Shown here in pieces: positions 37,548 to 51,904 of a stretch of 64,000 nt of DNA. This DNA is from Auanema rhodensis (Eukaryota; Nematoda; Chromadorea; Rhabditida; Rhabditidae), in assembly GCA_964057225.1 (NCBI GenBank), contig OZ059900.1, positions 22,583,638 to 22,647,637 of the forward strand, given 5' to 3'. How positions within the stretch are numbered: the stretch's first letter is position 1; the number at the start of each line of letters is the position of its first letter. A model generated the notes under the pieces. The model was not told the origin of the DNA. It was given only the letters and a program-made list of their open reading frames with translations, and ran no database searches. The translations under genes and the position numbers were made by a program.

Positions 37548-40500
37548 CCAGCATAATAAAATATTTCTCATGGGTATTACTGTGTTTTTGTATTTTTCTA
37601 GTGTTCAGCATGTAAAATGCTTCATTTTAGTATGTAACACGCTGAAATTCGTTGCATTTGACGACTCATATGAACAAAAATCGATTTAATCAATATTAGC
37701 CATAAAGGGCGTGCCCTCAGAATATGCTAATTTCCTTAATTTTCTAACCCGTGTTTTTTAGTCGTGAAAGTGGAACTAGACGTTGTACGAACAATTTTGA
37801 GCTAGGTTTCATTGACATTGCATGAGTTTGAACACATGAAATCGTAAGTCAAAACCTTGTTTACAGCGAAATTTCCAAAAACTGGTTTTCCAGCATAATA
37901 AAATATTTCTCATGGGAAATACTGTGTTTTTGTATTTTTCTAGTGTTCAGCATGTAAAATGCTTCATTTTAGTATGTAACACGCTGAAATTCGTTGCATT
38001 TGACGACTCATATGAACAAAAATCGATTTAATCAATATTAGCCATAAAGGGCGTGCCCTCAGAATATGCTAATTTCCTTAATTTTCTAACCCCGGTTTTT
38101 TTGTCGTGAAAGTGGAACTAGACGTTGTAGGAACAATTTTGAGCTAGGTTTCATTGACATTGCATGAGTTTGAACACATGAAATCGTAAGTCAAAACCTT
38201 GTTTACAGCGAAATTTCCAAAAACTGGTTTTCCAGCATAATAAAATATTTCTCATGTGAAATACTGTGTTTTTGTATTTTTCTAGTGTTCAGCATGTAAA
38301 ATGCTTCATTTTAGTATGTAACACGCTGAAATTCGTTGCATTTGACGACTCATATGAACAAAAATCGATTTAATCAATATTAGCCATAAAGGGCATGCCC
38401 TCAGAATATGCTAATTTCCTTAATTTTCTAAACCCTGTTTTTTTGTCGTGAAAGTGGAACTAGACGTTGTACGAACAATTTTGAGCTAGGTTTCATTGAC
38501 ATTGCATGAGTTTGAACACATGAAATCGTAAGTCAAAACCTTGTTTACAGCGAAATTTCCAAAAACTGGTTTTCCAGCATAATAAAATATTTCTCATGGG
38601 AAATACTGTGTTTTTGTATTTTTCTAGTGTTCAGCATGTAAAATGCTTCATTTTAGTATGTAACACGCTGAAATTCGTTGCATTTGACGACTCATATGAA
38701 CAAAAATCGATTTAATCAATATTAGCCATAAGGGGCGTGCCCTCAGAATATGCGAATTTCCTTAATTTTCTAACCCCTGTTTTTTTGTCGTGAAAGTGGA
38801 ACTAGACGTTGTACGAACAATTTTGAGCTAGGTTTCATTGACATTGCATGAGTTTGAACACATGAAATCGTAAGTCAAAACCTTGTTTACAGCGAAATTT
38901 CCAAAAACTGGTTTTCCAGCATAATAAAATATTTCTCATGGGTATTACTGTGTTTTTGTATTTTTCTAGTGTTCAGCATGTAAAATGCTTCATTTTAGTA
39001 TGTAACACGCTGAAATTCGTTGCATTTGACGACTCATATGAACAAAAATCGATTTAATCAATATTAGCCATAAGGGGCGTGCCCTCAGAATATGCTAATT
39101 TCCTTAATTTTCTAACCCGTGTTTTTTAGTCGTGAAAGTGGAACTAGACGTTGTACGAACAATTTTGAGCTAGGTTTCATTGACATTTCATGAGTTTGAA
39201 CACATGAAATCGTAAGTCAAAACCTTGTTTACAGCGAAATTTCCAAAAACTGGTTTTCCAGCATAATAAAATATTTCTCATGGGTATTACTGTGTTTTTG
39301 TATTTTTCTAGTGTTCAGCAAGTAAAATGCTTCATTTTAGTATGTAACACGCTGAAATTCGTTGCATTTGACGACTCATATGAACAAAAATCGATTTAAT
39401 CAATATTAGCCATAAAGGGCGTGCCCTCAGAATATGCTAATTTCCTTAATTTTCTAACCCGTGTTTTTTAGTCGTGAAAGTGGAACTAGACGTTGTACGA
39501 ACAATTTTGAGCTAGGTTTCATTGACATTGCATGAGTTTGAACACATGAAATCGTAAGTCAAAACCTTGTTTACAGCGAAATTTCCAAAAACTGGTTTTC
39601 CAGCATAATAAAATATTTCTCATGGGAAATACTGTGTTTTTGTATTTTTCTAGTGTTCAGCATGTAAAATGCTTCATTTTAGTATGTAACACGCTGAAAT
39701 TCGTTGCATTTGACGACTCATATGAACAAAAATCGATTTAATCAATATTAGCCATAAAGGGCGTGCCCTCAGAATATGCTAATTTCCTTAATTTTCTAAC
39801 CCCGGTTTTTTTGTCGTGAAAGTGGAACTAGACGTTGTAGGAACAATTTTGAGCTAGGTTTCATTGACATTGCATGAGTTTGAACACATGAAATCGTAAG
39901 TCAAAACCTTGTTTACAGCGAAATTTCCAAAAACTGGTTTTCCAGCATAATAAAATATTTCTCATGTGAAATACTGTGTTTTTGTATTTTTCTAGTGTTC
40001 AGCATGTAAAATGCTTCATTTTAGTATGTAACACGCTGAAATTCGTTGCATTTGACGACTCATATGAACAAAAATCGATTTAATCAATATTAGCCATAAA
40101 GGGCATGCCCTCAGAATATGCTAATTTCCTTAATTTTCTAACCCCTGTTTTTTTGTCGTGAAAGTGGAACTAGACGTTGTACGAACAATTTTGAGCTAGG
40201 TTTCATTGACATTGCATGAGTTTGAACACATGAAATCGTAAGTCAAAACCTTGTTTACAGCGAAATTTCCAAAAACTGGTTTTCCAGCATAATAAAATAT
40301 TTCTCATGGGAAATACTGTGTTTTTGTATTTTTCTAGTGTTCAGCATGTAAAATGCTTCATTTTAGTATGTAACACGCTGAAATTCTTTGCATTTGACGA
40401 CTCATATGAACAAAAATCGATTTAATCAATATTAGCCATAAGGGGCGTGCCCTCAGAATATGCGAATTTCCTTAATTTTCTAACCCCTGTTTTTTTGTCG

Positions 40501-42676
40501 TGAAAGTGGAACTAGACGTTGTACGAACAATTTTTAGCTAGGTTTCATTGACATTGCATGAGTTTGAACACATGAAATCGTAAGTCAAAACCTTGTTTAC
40601 AGCGAAATTTCCAAAAACTGGTTTTCCAGCATAATAAAATATTTCTCATGGGTATTACTGTGTTTTTGTATTTTTCTAGTGTTCAGCATGTAAAATGCTT
40701 CATTTTAGTATGTAACACGCTGAAATTCGTTGCATTTGACGACTCATATGAACAAAAATCGATTTAATCAATATTAGCCATAAAGGGCGTGCCCTCAGAA
40801 TATGCTAATTTCCTTAATTTTCTAACCCGTGTTTTTTAGTCGTGAAAGTGGAACTAGACGTTGTACGAACAATTTTGAGCTAGGTTTCATTGACATTGCA
40901 TGAGTTTGAACACATGAAATCGTAAGTCAAACCTTGTTTACAGCGAAATTTCCAAAAACTGGTTTTCCAGCATAATAAAATATTTCTCATGGGAAATACT
41001 GTGTTTTTGTATTTTTCTAGTGTTCAGCATGTAAAATGCTTCATTTTAGTATGTAACACGCTGAAATTCGTTGCATTTGACGACTCATATGAACAAAAAT
41101 CGATTTAATCAATATTAGCCATAAAGGGCGTGCCCTCAGAATATGCTAATTTCCTTAATTTTCTAACCCCGGTTTTTTTGTCGTGAAAGTGGAACTAGAC
41201 GTTGTAGGAACAATTTTGAGCTAGGTTTCATTGACATTGCATGAGTTTGAACACATGAAATCGTAAGTCAAAACCTTGTTTACAGCGAAATTTCCAAAAA
41301 CTGGTTTTCCAGCATAATAAAATATTTCTCATGTGAAATACTGTGTTTTTGTATTTTTCTAGTGTTCAGCATGTAAAATGCTTCATTTTAGTATGTAACA
41401 CGCTGAAATTCGTTGCATTTGACGACTCATATGAACAAAAATCGATTTAATCAATATTAGCCATAAAGGGCATGCCCTCAGAATATGCTAATTTCCTTAA
41501 TTTTCTAACCCCTGTTTTTTTGTCGTGAAAGTGGAACTAGACGTTGTACGAACAATTTTGAGCTAGGTTTCATTGACATTGCATGAGTTTGAACACATGA
41601 AATCGTAAGTCAAAACCTTGTTTACAGCGAAATTTCCAAAAACTGGTTTTCCAGCATAATAAAATATTTCTCATGGGAAATACTGTGTTTTTGTATTTTT
41701 CTAGTGTTCAGCATGTAAAATGCTTCATTTTAGTATGTAACACGCTGAAATTCGTTGCATTTGACGACTCATATGAACAAAAATCGATTTAATCAATATT
41801 AGCCATAAGGGGCGTGCCCTCAGAATATGCGAATTTCCTTAATTTTCTAACCCCTGTTTTTTTGTCGTGAAAGTGGAACTAGACGTTGTACGAACAATTT
41901 TGAGCTAGGTTTCATTGACATTGCATGAGTTTGAACACATGAAATCGTAAGTCAAAACCTTGTTTACAGCGAAATTTCCAAAAACTGGTTTTCCAGCATA
42001 ATAAAATATTTCTCATGGGAAATACTGTGTTTTTGTATTTTTCTAGTGTTCAGCATGTAAAATGCTTCATTTTAGTATGTAACACGCTGAAATTCGTTGC
42101 ATTTGACGACTCATATGAACAAAAATCGATTTAATCAATATTAGCCATAAGGGGCGTGCCCTCAGAATATGCGAATTTCCTTAATTTTCTAACCCCTGTT
42201 TTTTTGTCGTGAAAGTGGAACTAGACGTTGTACGAACAATTTTGAGCTAGGTTTCATTGACATTGCATGAGTTTGAACACATGAAATCGTAAGTCAAAAC
42301 CTTGTTTACAGCGAAATTTCCAAAAACTGGTTTTCCAGCATAATAAAATATTTCTCATGGGTATTACTGTGTTTTTGTATTTTTCTAGTGTTCAGCATGT
42401 AAAATGCTTCATTTTAGTATGTAACACGCTGAAATTCGTTGCATTTGACGACTCATATGAACAAAAATCGATTTAATCAATATTAGCCATAAGGGGCGTG
42501 CCCTCAGAATATGCTAATTTCCTTAATTTTCTAACCCGTGTTTTTTAGTCGTGAAAGTGGAACTAGACGTTGTACGAACAATTTTGAGCTAGGTTTCATT
42601 GACATTTCATGAGTTTGAACACATGAAATCGTAAGTCAAAACCTTGTTTACAGCGAAATTTCCAAAAACTGGTTTT
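37548..42676 (-). repeat. 4-monomer higher-order repeat zone (1367-1368 bp period)
   Basis: A cycle of gggtattact/cccgtg, ccccgg, catgtg with ggcatgcc, and atgcgaat recurs starting at 37548, 39258 and 40626, with single-monomer insertions between cycles (38916 and 41993). The gggtatt T positions 37575 to 38943 and 39285 to 40653 are each 1368 bp apart. Just upstream, 36180-37205 and 37206 onward show a 1026-bp (3-monomer) offset for ttctttgc and gggtatt. Confidence 0.75.
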
Positions 42677-45600
42677 CCAGCATAATAAAATATTTCTCAT
42701 GGGAAATACTGTGTTTTTGTATTTTTCTAGTGTTCAGCATGTAAAATGCTTCATTTTAGTATGTAACACGCTGAAATTCGTTGCATTTGACGACTCATAT
42801 GAACAAAAATCGATTTAATCAATATTAGCCATAAGGGGCGTGCCCTCAGAATATGCTAATTTCCTTAATTTTCTAACCCGTGTTTTTTAGTCGTGAAAGT
42901 GGAACTAGACGTTGTACGAACAATTTTGAGCTAGGTTTCATTGACATTGCATGAGTTTGAACACATGAGATCGTAAGTCAAAACCTTGTTTACAGCGAAA
43001 TTTCCAAAAACTGGTTTTCCAGCATAATAAAATATTTCTCATGGGAAATACTGTGTTTTTGTATTTTTCTAGTGTTCAGCATGTAAAATGCTTCATTTTA
43101 GTATGTAACACGCTGAAATTCGTTGCATTTGACGACTCATATGAACAAAAATCGATTTAATCAATATTAGCCATAAAGGGCGTGCCCTCAGAATATGCTA
43201 ATTTCCTTAATTTTCTAACCCCGGTTTTTTTGTCGTGAAAGTGGAACTAGACGTTGTAGGAACAATTTTGAGCTAGGTTTCATTGACATTGCATGAGTTT
43301 GAACACATGAAATCGTAAGTCAAAACCTTGTTTACAGCGAAATTTCCAAAAACTGGTTTTCCAGCATAATAAAATATTTCTCATGGGAAATACTGTGTTT
43401 TTGTATTTTTCTAGTGTTCAGCATGTAAAATGCTTCATTTTAGTATGTAACACGCTGAAATTCGTTGCATTTGACGACTCATATGAACAAAAATCGATTT
43501 AATCAATATTAGCCATAAAGGGCGTGCCCTCAGAATATGCTAATTTCCTTAATTTTCTAACCCCGGTTTTTTTGTCGTGAAAGTGGAACTAAACGTTGTA
43601 GGAACAATTTTGAGCTAGGTTTCATTGACATTGCATGAGTTTGAACACATGAAATCGTAAGTCAAAACCTTGTTTACAGCGAAATTTCCAAAAACTGGTT
43701 TTCCAGCATAATAAAATATTTCTCATGGGAAATACTGTGTTTTTGTATTTTTCTAGCGTTCAGCATGTAAAATGCTTCATTTTAGTATGTAACACGCTGA
43801 AATTCGTTGCATTTGACGACTCATATGAACAAAAATCGATTTAATCAATATTAGCCATAAGGGGCGTGCCCTCAGAATATGCTAATTTCCTTAATTTTCT
43901 AACCCCTGTTTTTTGTCGTGAAAGTGGAACTAGACGTTGTACGAACAATTTTGAGCTAGGTTTCATTGACATTGCATGAGTTTGAACACATGAAATCGTA
44001 AGTCAAAACCTTGTTTACAGCGAAATTTCCAAAAACTGGTTTTCCAGCATAATAAAATATTTCTCATGGGAAATACTGTGTTTTTGTATTTTTCTAGTCT
44101 TCAGCATGTAAAATGCTTCATTTTAGTATGTAACACGCTGAAATTCGTTGCATTTGACGACTCATATGAACAAAAATCGATTTAATCAATATTAGCCATA
44201 AGGGGCGTGCCCTCAGAATATGCTAATTTCCTTAATTTTCTAACCCCTGTTTTTTTGTCGTGAAAGTGGAACTAGACGTTGTAGGAACAATTTTGAGCTA
44301 GGTTTCATTGACATTGCATGAGTTTGAACACATGAAATCGTAAGTCAAAACCTTGTTTACAGCGAAATTTCCAAAAACTGGTTTTCCAGCATAATAAAAT
44401 ATTTCTCATGGGAAATACTATGTTTTTGTATTTTTCTAGTGTTCAGCATGTAAAATGCTTCATTTTAGTATGTAACACGCTGAAATTCGTTGCATTTGAC
44501 GACTCATATGAACAAAAATCGATTTAATCAATATTAGCCATAAGGGGCGTGCCCTCAGAATATGCTAATTTCCTTAATTTTCTAACCCCTGTTTTTTTGT
44601 CGTGAAAGTGGAACTAGACGTTGTAGGAACAATTTTGAGCTAGGTTTCATTGACATTGCATGAGTTTGAACACATGAAATCGTAAGTCAAAACCTTGTTT
44701 ACAGCGAAATTTCCAAAAACTGGTTTTCCAGCATAATAAAATATTTCTCATGGGAAATACTGTGTTTTTGTATTTTTCTAGTGTTCAGCATGTAAAATGC
44801 TTCATTTTAGTATGTAACACGCTGAAATTCGTTGCATTTGACGACTCATATGAACAAAAATCGATTTAATCAATATTAGCCATAAGGGGCGTGCCCTCAG
44901 AATATGCTAATTTCCTTAATTTTCTAACCCCTGTTTTTTGTCGTGAAAGTGGAACTAGACGTTGTACGAACAATTTTGAGCTAGGTTTCATTGACATTGC
45001 ATGAGTTTGAACACATGAAATCGTAAGTCAAAACCTTGTTTACAGCGAAATTTCCAAAAACTGGTTTTCCAGCATAATAAAATATTTCTCATGGGAAATA
45101 CTGTGTTTTTGTATTTTTCTAGTGTTCAGCATGTAAAATGCTTCATTTTAGTATGTAACACGCTGAAATTCGTTGCATTTGACGACTCATATGAACAAAA
45201 ATCGATTTAATCAATATTAGCCATAAAGGGCGTGCTCTCAGAATATGCTAATTTCCTTAATTTTCTAACCCCTGTTTTTTTGTCGTGAAAGTGGAACTAG
45301 ACGTTGTAGGAACAATTTTGAGCTAGGTTTCATTGACATTGCATGAGTTTGAACACATGAAATCGTAAGTCAAAACCTTGTTTACAGCGAAATTTCCAAA
45401 AACTGGTTTTCCAGCATAATAAAATATTTCTCATGGGAAATACTGTGTTTTTGTATTTTTCTAGCGTTCAGCATGTAAAATGCTTCATTTTAGTATGTAA
45501 CACGCTGAAATTCGTTGCATTTGACGACTCATATGAACAAAAATCGATTTAATCAATATTAGCCATAAAGGGTGTGCCCTCAGAATATGCTAATTTCCTT

Positions 45601-45752
45601 AATTTTCTAACCCCTGTTTTTTTGTCGTGAAAGTGGAACTAGACGTTGTACGAACAATTTTGAGCTAGGTTTCATTGACATTGCATGAGTTTGAACACAT
45701 GAAATCGTAAGTCAAAACCTTGTTTACAGCGAAATTTCCAAAAACTGGTTTT

Positions 45753-47460
45753 CCAGCATAATAAAATATTTCTCATGGGTAATACTGTGTTTTTGTATTT
45801 TTCTAGCGTTCAGAATGTAAAATGCTTCATTTTAGTATGTAACACGCTGAAATTCGTTGCATTTGACGACTCATATGAACAAAAATCGATTTAATCAATA
45901 TTAGCCATAAAGGGCGTGCCCTCAGAATATGCTAATTTCCTTAATTTTCTAACCCCTGTTTTTTGTCGTGAAAGTGGAACTAGACGTTGTACGAACAATT
46001 TTGAGCTAGGTTTCATTGACATTGCATGAGTTTGAACACATGAAATCGTAAGTCAAAACCTTGTTTACAGCGAAATTTCCAAAAACTGGTTTTCCAGCAT
46101 AATAAAATATTTCTCATGGGAAATACTGTGTTTTTGTATTTTTCTAGTGTTCAGCATGTAAAATGCTTCATTTTAGTATGTAACACGCTGAAATTCGTTG
46201 CATTTGACGACTCATATGAACAAAAATCGATTTAATCAATATTAGCCATAAGGGGCGTGCCCTCAGAATATGCTAATTTCCTTAATTTTCTAACCCCTGT
46301 TTTTTGTCGTGAAAGTGGAACTAGACGTTGTACGAACAATTTTGAGCTAGGTTTCATTGACATTGCATGAGTTTGAACACATGAAATCGTAAGTCAAAAC
46401 CTTGTTTACAGCGAAATTTCCAAAAACTGGTTTTCCAGCATAATAAAATATTTCTCATGGGAAATACTGTGTTTTTATATTTTTCTAGTGTTCAGCATGT
46501 AAAATGCTTCATTTTAGTATGTAACACGCTGAAATTCGTTGCATTTGACGACTCATATGAACAAAAATCGATTTAATCAATATTAGCCATAAGGGGCGTG
46601 CCCTCAGAATATGCTAATTTCCTTAATTTTCTAACCCCTGTTTTTTTGTCGTGAAAGTGGAACTAGACGTTGTAGGAACAATTTTGAGCTAGGTTTCATT
46701 GACATTGCATGAGTTTGAACACATGAAATCGTAAGTCAAAACCTTGTTTACAGCGAAATTTCCAAAAACTGGTTTTCCAGCATAATAAAATATTTCTCAT
46801 GGGAAATACTGTGTTTTTGTATTTTTCTAGCGTTCAGCATGTAAAATGCTTCATTTTAGTATGTAACACGCTGAAATTCGTTGCATTTGACGACTCATAT
46901 GAACAAAAATCGATTTAATCAATATTAGCCATAAAGGGCGTGCCCTCAGAATATGCTAATTTCCTTAATTTTCTAACCCCTGTTTTTTTGTCGTGAAAGT
47001 GGAACTAGACGTTGTACAAACAATTTTGAGCTAGGTTTCATTGACATTGCATGAGTTTGAACACATGAAATCGTAAGTCAAAACCTTGTTTACAGCGAAA
47101 TTTCCAAAAACTGGTTTTCCAGCATAATAAAATATTTCTCATGGGAAATACTGTGTTTTTGTATTTTTCTAGTGTTCAGCATGTAAAATGTTTCATTTTA
47201 GTATGTAACACGCTGAAATTCGTTGCATTTGACGACTCATATGAACAAAAATCGATTTAATCAATATTAGCCATAAGGGGCGTGCCCTCAGAATATGCTA
47301 ATTTCCTTAATTTTCTAACCCCTGTTTTTTTGTCGTGAAAGTGGAACTAGACGTTGTACGAACAATTTTGAGCTAGGTTTCATTGACATTGCATGAGTTT
47401 GAACACATGAAATCGTAAGTCAAAACCTTGTTTACAGCGAAATTTCCAAAAACTGGTTTT
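45753..47460 (-). repeat. 5-monomer unit with gggtaatac, dispersed copy (1708 bp)
   Basis: Five monomers, two of them 341 bp, carrying gggtaatac, gtgtttttatat, ctagcg, gttgtacaaac and aaaatgtttc in order. It matches 53613-55320 at an exact 7860-bp offset (gtgtttttatat 46471 and 54331; gttgtacaaa 47011 and 54871). The match extends through the next monomer (47461-47801 with 55321-55661) and then breaks at a 6-T/7-T difference. Its first monomer has a private cagaatg. Confidence 0.82.
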
Positions 47461-50400
47461 CCAGCATAATAAAATATTTCTCATGGGTAATACTGTGTTT
47501 TTGTATTTTTCTAGCGTTCAGCATGTAAAATGCTTCATTTTAGTATGTAACACGCTGAAATTCGTTGCATTTGACGACTCATATGAACAAAAATCGATTT
47601 AATCAATATTAGCCATAAAGGGCGTGCCCTCAGAATATGCTAATTTCCTTAATTTTCTAACCCCTGTTTTTTGTCGTGAAAGTGGAACTAGACGTTGTAC
47701 GAACAATTTTGAGCTAGGTTTCATTGACATTGCATGAGTTTGAACACATGAAATCGTAAGTCAAAACCTTGTTTACAGCGAAATTTCCAAAAACTGGTTT
47801 TCCAGCATAATAAAATATTTCTCATGGGAAATACTGTGTTTTTGTATTTTTCTAGTGTTCAGCATGTAAAATGCTTCATTTTAGTATGTAACACGCTGAA
47901 ATTCGTTGCATTTGACGACTCATATGAACAAAAATCGATTTAATCAATATTAGCCATAAGGGGCGTGCCCTCAGAATATGCTAATTTCCTTAATTTTCTA
48001 ACCCCTGTTTTTTGTCGTGAAAGTGGAACTAGACGTTGTACGAACAATTTTGAGCTAGGTTTCATTGACATTGCATGAGTTTGAACACATGAAATCGTAA
48101 GTCAAAACCTTGTTTACAGCGAAATTTCCAAAAACTGGTTTTCCAGCATAATAAAATATTTCTCATGGGAAATACTGTGTTTTTGTATTTTTCTAGTGTT
48201 CAGCATGTAAAATGCTTCATTTTAGTATGTAACACGCTGAAATTCGTTGCATTTGACGACTCATATGAACAAAAATCGATTTAATCAATATTAGCCATAA
48301 GGGGCGTGCCCTCAGAATATGCTAATTTCCTTAATTTTCTAACCCCTGTTTTTTTGTCGTGAAAGTGGAACTAGACGTTGTAGGAACAATTTTGAGCTAG
48401 GTTTCATTGACATTGCATGAGTTTGAACACATGAAATCGTAAGTCAAAACCTTGTTTACAGCGAAATTTCCAAAAACTGGTTTTCCAGCATAATAAAATA
48501 TTTCTCATGGGAAATACTGTGTTTTTGTATTTTTCTAGCGTTCAGCATGTAAAATGCTTCATTTTAGTATGTAACACGCTGAAATTCGTTGCATTTGACG
48601 ACTCATATGAACAAAAATCGATTTAATCAATATTAGCCATAAAGGGCGTGCCCTCAGAATATGCTAATTTCCTTAATTTTCTAACCCCTGTTTTTTTGTC
48701 GTGAAAGTGGAACTAGACGTTGTACGAACAATTTTGAGCTAGGTTTCATTGACATTGCATGAGTTTGAACACATGAAATCGTAAGTCAAAACCTTGTTTA
48801 CAGCGAAATTTCCAAAAACTGGTTTTCCAGCATAATAAAATATTTCTCATGGGAAATACTGTGTTTTTGTATTTTTCTAGCGTTCAGCATGTAAAATGCT
48901 TCATTTTAGTATGTAACACGCTGAAATTCGTTGCATTTGACGACTCATATGAACAAAAATCGATTTAATCAATATTAGCCATAAGGGGCGTGCCCTCAGA
49001 ATATGCTAATTTCCTTAATTTTCTAACCCCTGTTTTTTTGTCGTGAAAGTGGAACTAGACGTTGTAGGAACAATTTTGAGCTAGGTTTCATTGACATTGC
49101 ATGAGTTTGAACACATGAAATCGTAAGTCAAAACCTTGTTTACAGCGAAATTTCCAAAAACTGGTTTTCCAGCATAATAAAATATTTCTCATGGGAAATA
49201 CTATGTTTTTGTATTTTTCTAGTGTTCAGCAAGTAAAATGCTTCATTTTAGTATGTAACACGCTGAAATTCGTTGCATTTGACGACTCATATGAACAAAA
49301 ATCGATTTAATCAATATTAGCCATAAGGGGCGTGCCCTCAGAATATGCTAATTTCCTTAATTTTCTAACCCCTGTTTTTTTGTCGTGAACGTGGAACTAG
49401 ACGTTGTAGGAACAATTTTGAGCTAGGTTTCATTGACATTGCATGAGTTTGAACACATGAAATCGTAAGTCAAAACCTTGTTTACAGCGAAATTTCCAAA
49501 AACTGGTTTTCCAGCATAATAAAATATTTCTCATGGGAAATACTGTGTTTTTGTATTTTTCTAGCGTTCAGCATGTAAAATGCTTCATTTTAGTATGTAA
49601 CACGCTGAAATTCGTTGCATTTGACGACTCATATGAACAAAAATCGATTTAATCAATATTAGCCATAAGGGGCGTGCCCTCAGAATATGCTAATTTCCTT
49701 AATTTTCTAACCCCTGTTTTTTTGTCGTGAAAGTGGAACTAGACGTTGTAGGAACAATTTTGAGCTAGGTTTCATTGACATTGCATGAGTTTGAACACAT
49801 GAAATCGTAAGTCAAAACCTTGTTTACAGCGAAATTTCCAAAAACTGGTTTTCCAGCATAATAAAATATTTCTCATGGGAAATACTATGTTTTTGTATTT
49901 TTCTAGTGTTCAGCAAGTAAAATGCTTCATTTTAGTATGTAACACGCTGAAATTCGTTGCATTTGACGACTCATATGAACAAAAATCGATTTAATCAATA
50001 TTAGCCATAAGGGGCGTGCCCTCAGAATATGCTAATTTCCTTAATTTTCTAACCCCTGTTTTTTTGTCGTGAACGTGGAACTAGACGTTGTAGGAACAAT
50101 TTTGAGCTAGGTTTCTTTGACATTGCATGAGTTTGAACACATGAAATCGCAAGTCAAAACCTTGTTTACAGCGAAATTTCCAAAAACTGGTTTTCCAGCA
50201 TAATAAAATATTTCTCATGGGAAATACTGTGTTTTTGTATTTTTCTAGCGTTCAGCATGTAAAATGCTTCATTTTAGTATGTAACACGCTGAAATTCGTT
50301 GCATTTGACGACTCATATGAACAAAAATCGATTTAATCAATATTAGCCATAAAGGGCGTGCTCTCAGAATATGCTAATTTCCTTAATTTTCTAACCCCTG

Positions 50401-51904
50401 TTTTTTTGTCGTGAAAGTGGAACTAGACGTTGTAGGAACAATTTTGAGCTAGGTTTCATTGACATTGCATGAGTTTGAACACATGAAATCGTAAGTCAAA
50501 ACCTTGTTTACAGCGAAATTTCCAAAAACTGGTTTTCCAGCATAATAAAATATTTCTCATGGGAAATACTGTGTTTTTGTATTTTTCTAGCGTTCAGCAT
50601 GTAAAATGCTTCATTTTAGTATGTGACACGCTGAAATTCGTTGCATTTGACGACTCATATGAACAAAAATCGATTTAATCAATATTAGCCATAAGGGGCG
50701 TGCCCTCAGAATATGCTAATTTCCTTAATTTTCTAACCCCTGTTTTTTTGTCGTGAAAGTGGAACTAGACGTTGTAGGAACAATTTTGAGCTAGGTTTCA
50801 TTGACATTGCATGAGTTTGAACACATGAAATCGTAAGTCAAAACCTTGTTCACAGCGAAATTTCCAAAAACTGGTTTTCCAGCATAATAAAATATTTCTC
50901 ATGGGAAATACTGTGTTTTTGTATTTTTCTAGCGTTCAGCATGTAAAATGCTTCATTTTAGTATGTAACACGCTGAAATTCGTTGCATTTGACGACTCAT
51001 ATGAACAAAAATCGATTTAATCAATATTAGCCATAAAGGGTGTGCCCTCAGAATATGCTAATTTCCTTAATTTTCTAACCCCTGTTTTTTTGTCGTGAAA
51101 GTGGAACTAGACGTTGTACGAACAATTTTGAGCTAGGTTTCATTGACATTGCATGAGTTTGAACACATGAAATCGTAAGTCAAAACCTTGTTTACAGCGA
51201 AATTTCCAAAAACTGGTTTTCCAGCATAATAAAATATTTCTCATGGGAAATACTGTGTTTTTGTATTTTTCTAGTGTTCAGCATGTAAAATGCTTTATTT
51301 TAGTATGTAACACGCTGAAATTCGTTGCATTTGACGACTCATATGAACAAAAATCGATTTAATCAATATTAGCCATAAGGGGCGTGCCCTCAGAATATGC
51401 TAATTTCCTTAATTTTCTAACCCCTGTTTTTTTGTCGTGAAAGTGGAACTAGACGTTGTACGAACAATTTTGAGCTAGGTTTCATTGACATTGCATGAGT
51501 TTGAACACATGAAATCGTAAGTCAAAACCTTGTTTACAGCGAAATTTCCAAAAACTGGTTTTCCAGCATAATAAAATATTTCTCATGGGAAATACTATGT
51601 TTTTGTATTTTTCTAGTGTTCAGCATGTAAAATGCTTCATTTAAGTATGTAACACGCTGAAATTCGTTGCATTTGACGACTCATATGAACAAAAATCGAT
51701 TTAATCAATATTAGCCATAAGGGGCGTGCCCTCAGAATATGCTAATTTCCTTAATTTTCTAACCCCTGTTTTTTTGTCGTGAAAGTGGAACTAGACGTTG
51801 TAGGAACAATTTTGAGCTAGGTTTCATTGACATTGCATGAGTTTGAACACATGAAATCGTAAGTCAAAACCTTGTTTACAGCGAAATTTCCAAAAACTGG
51901 TTTT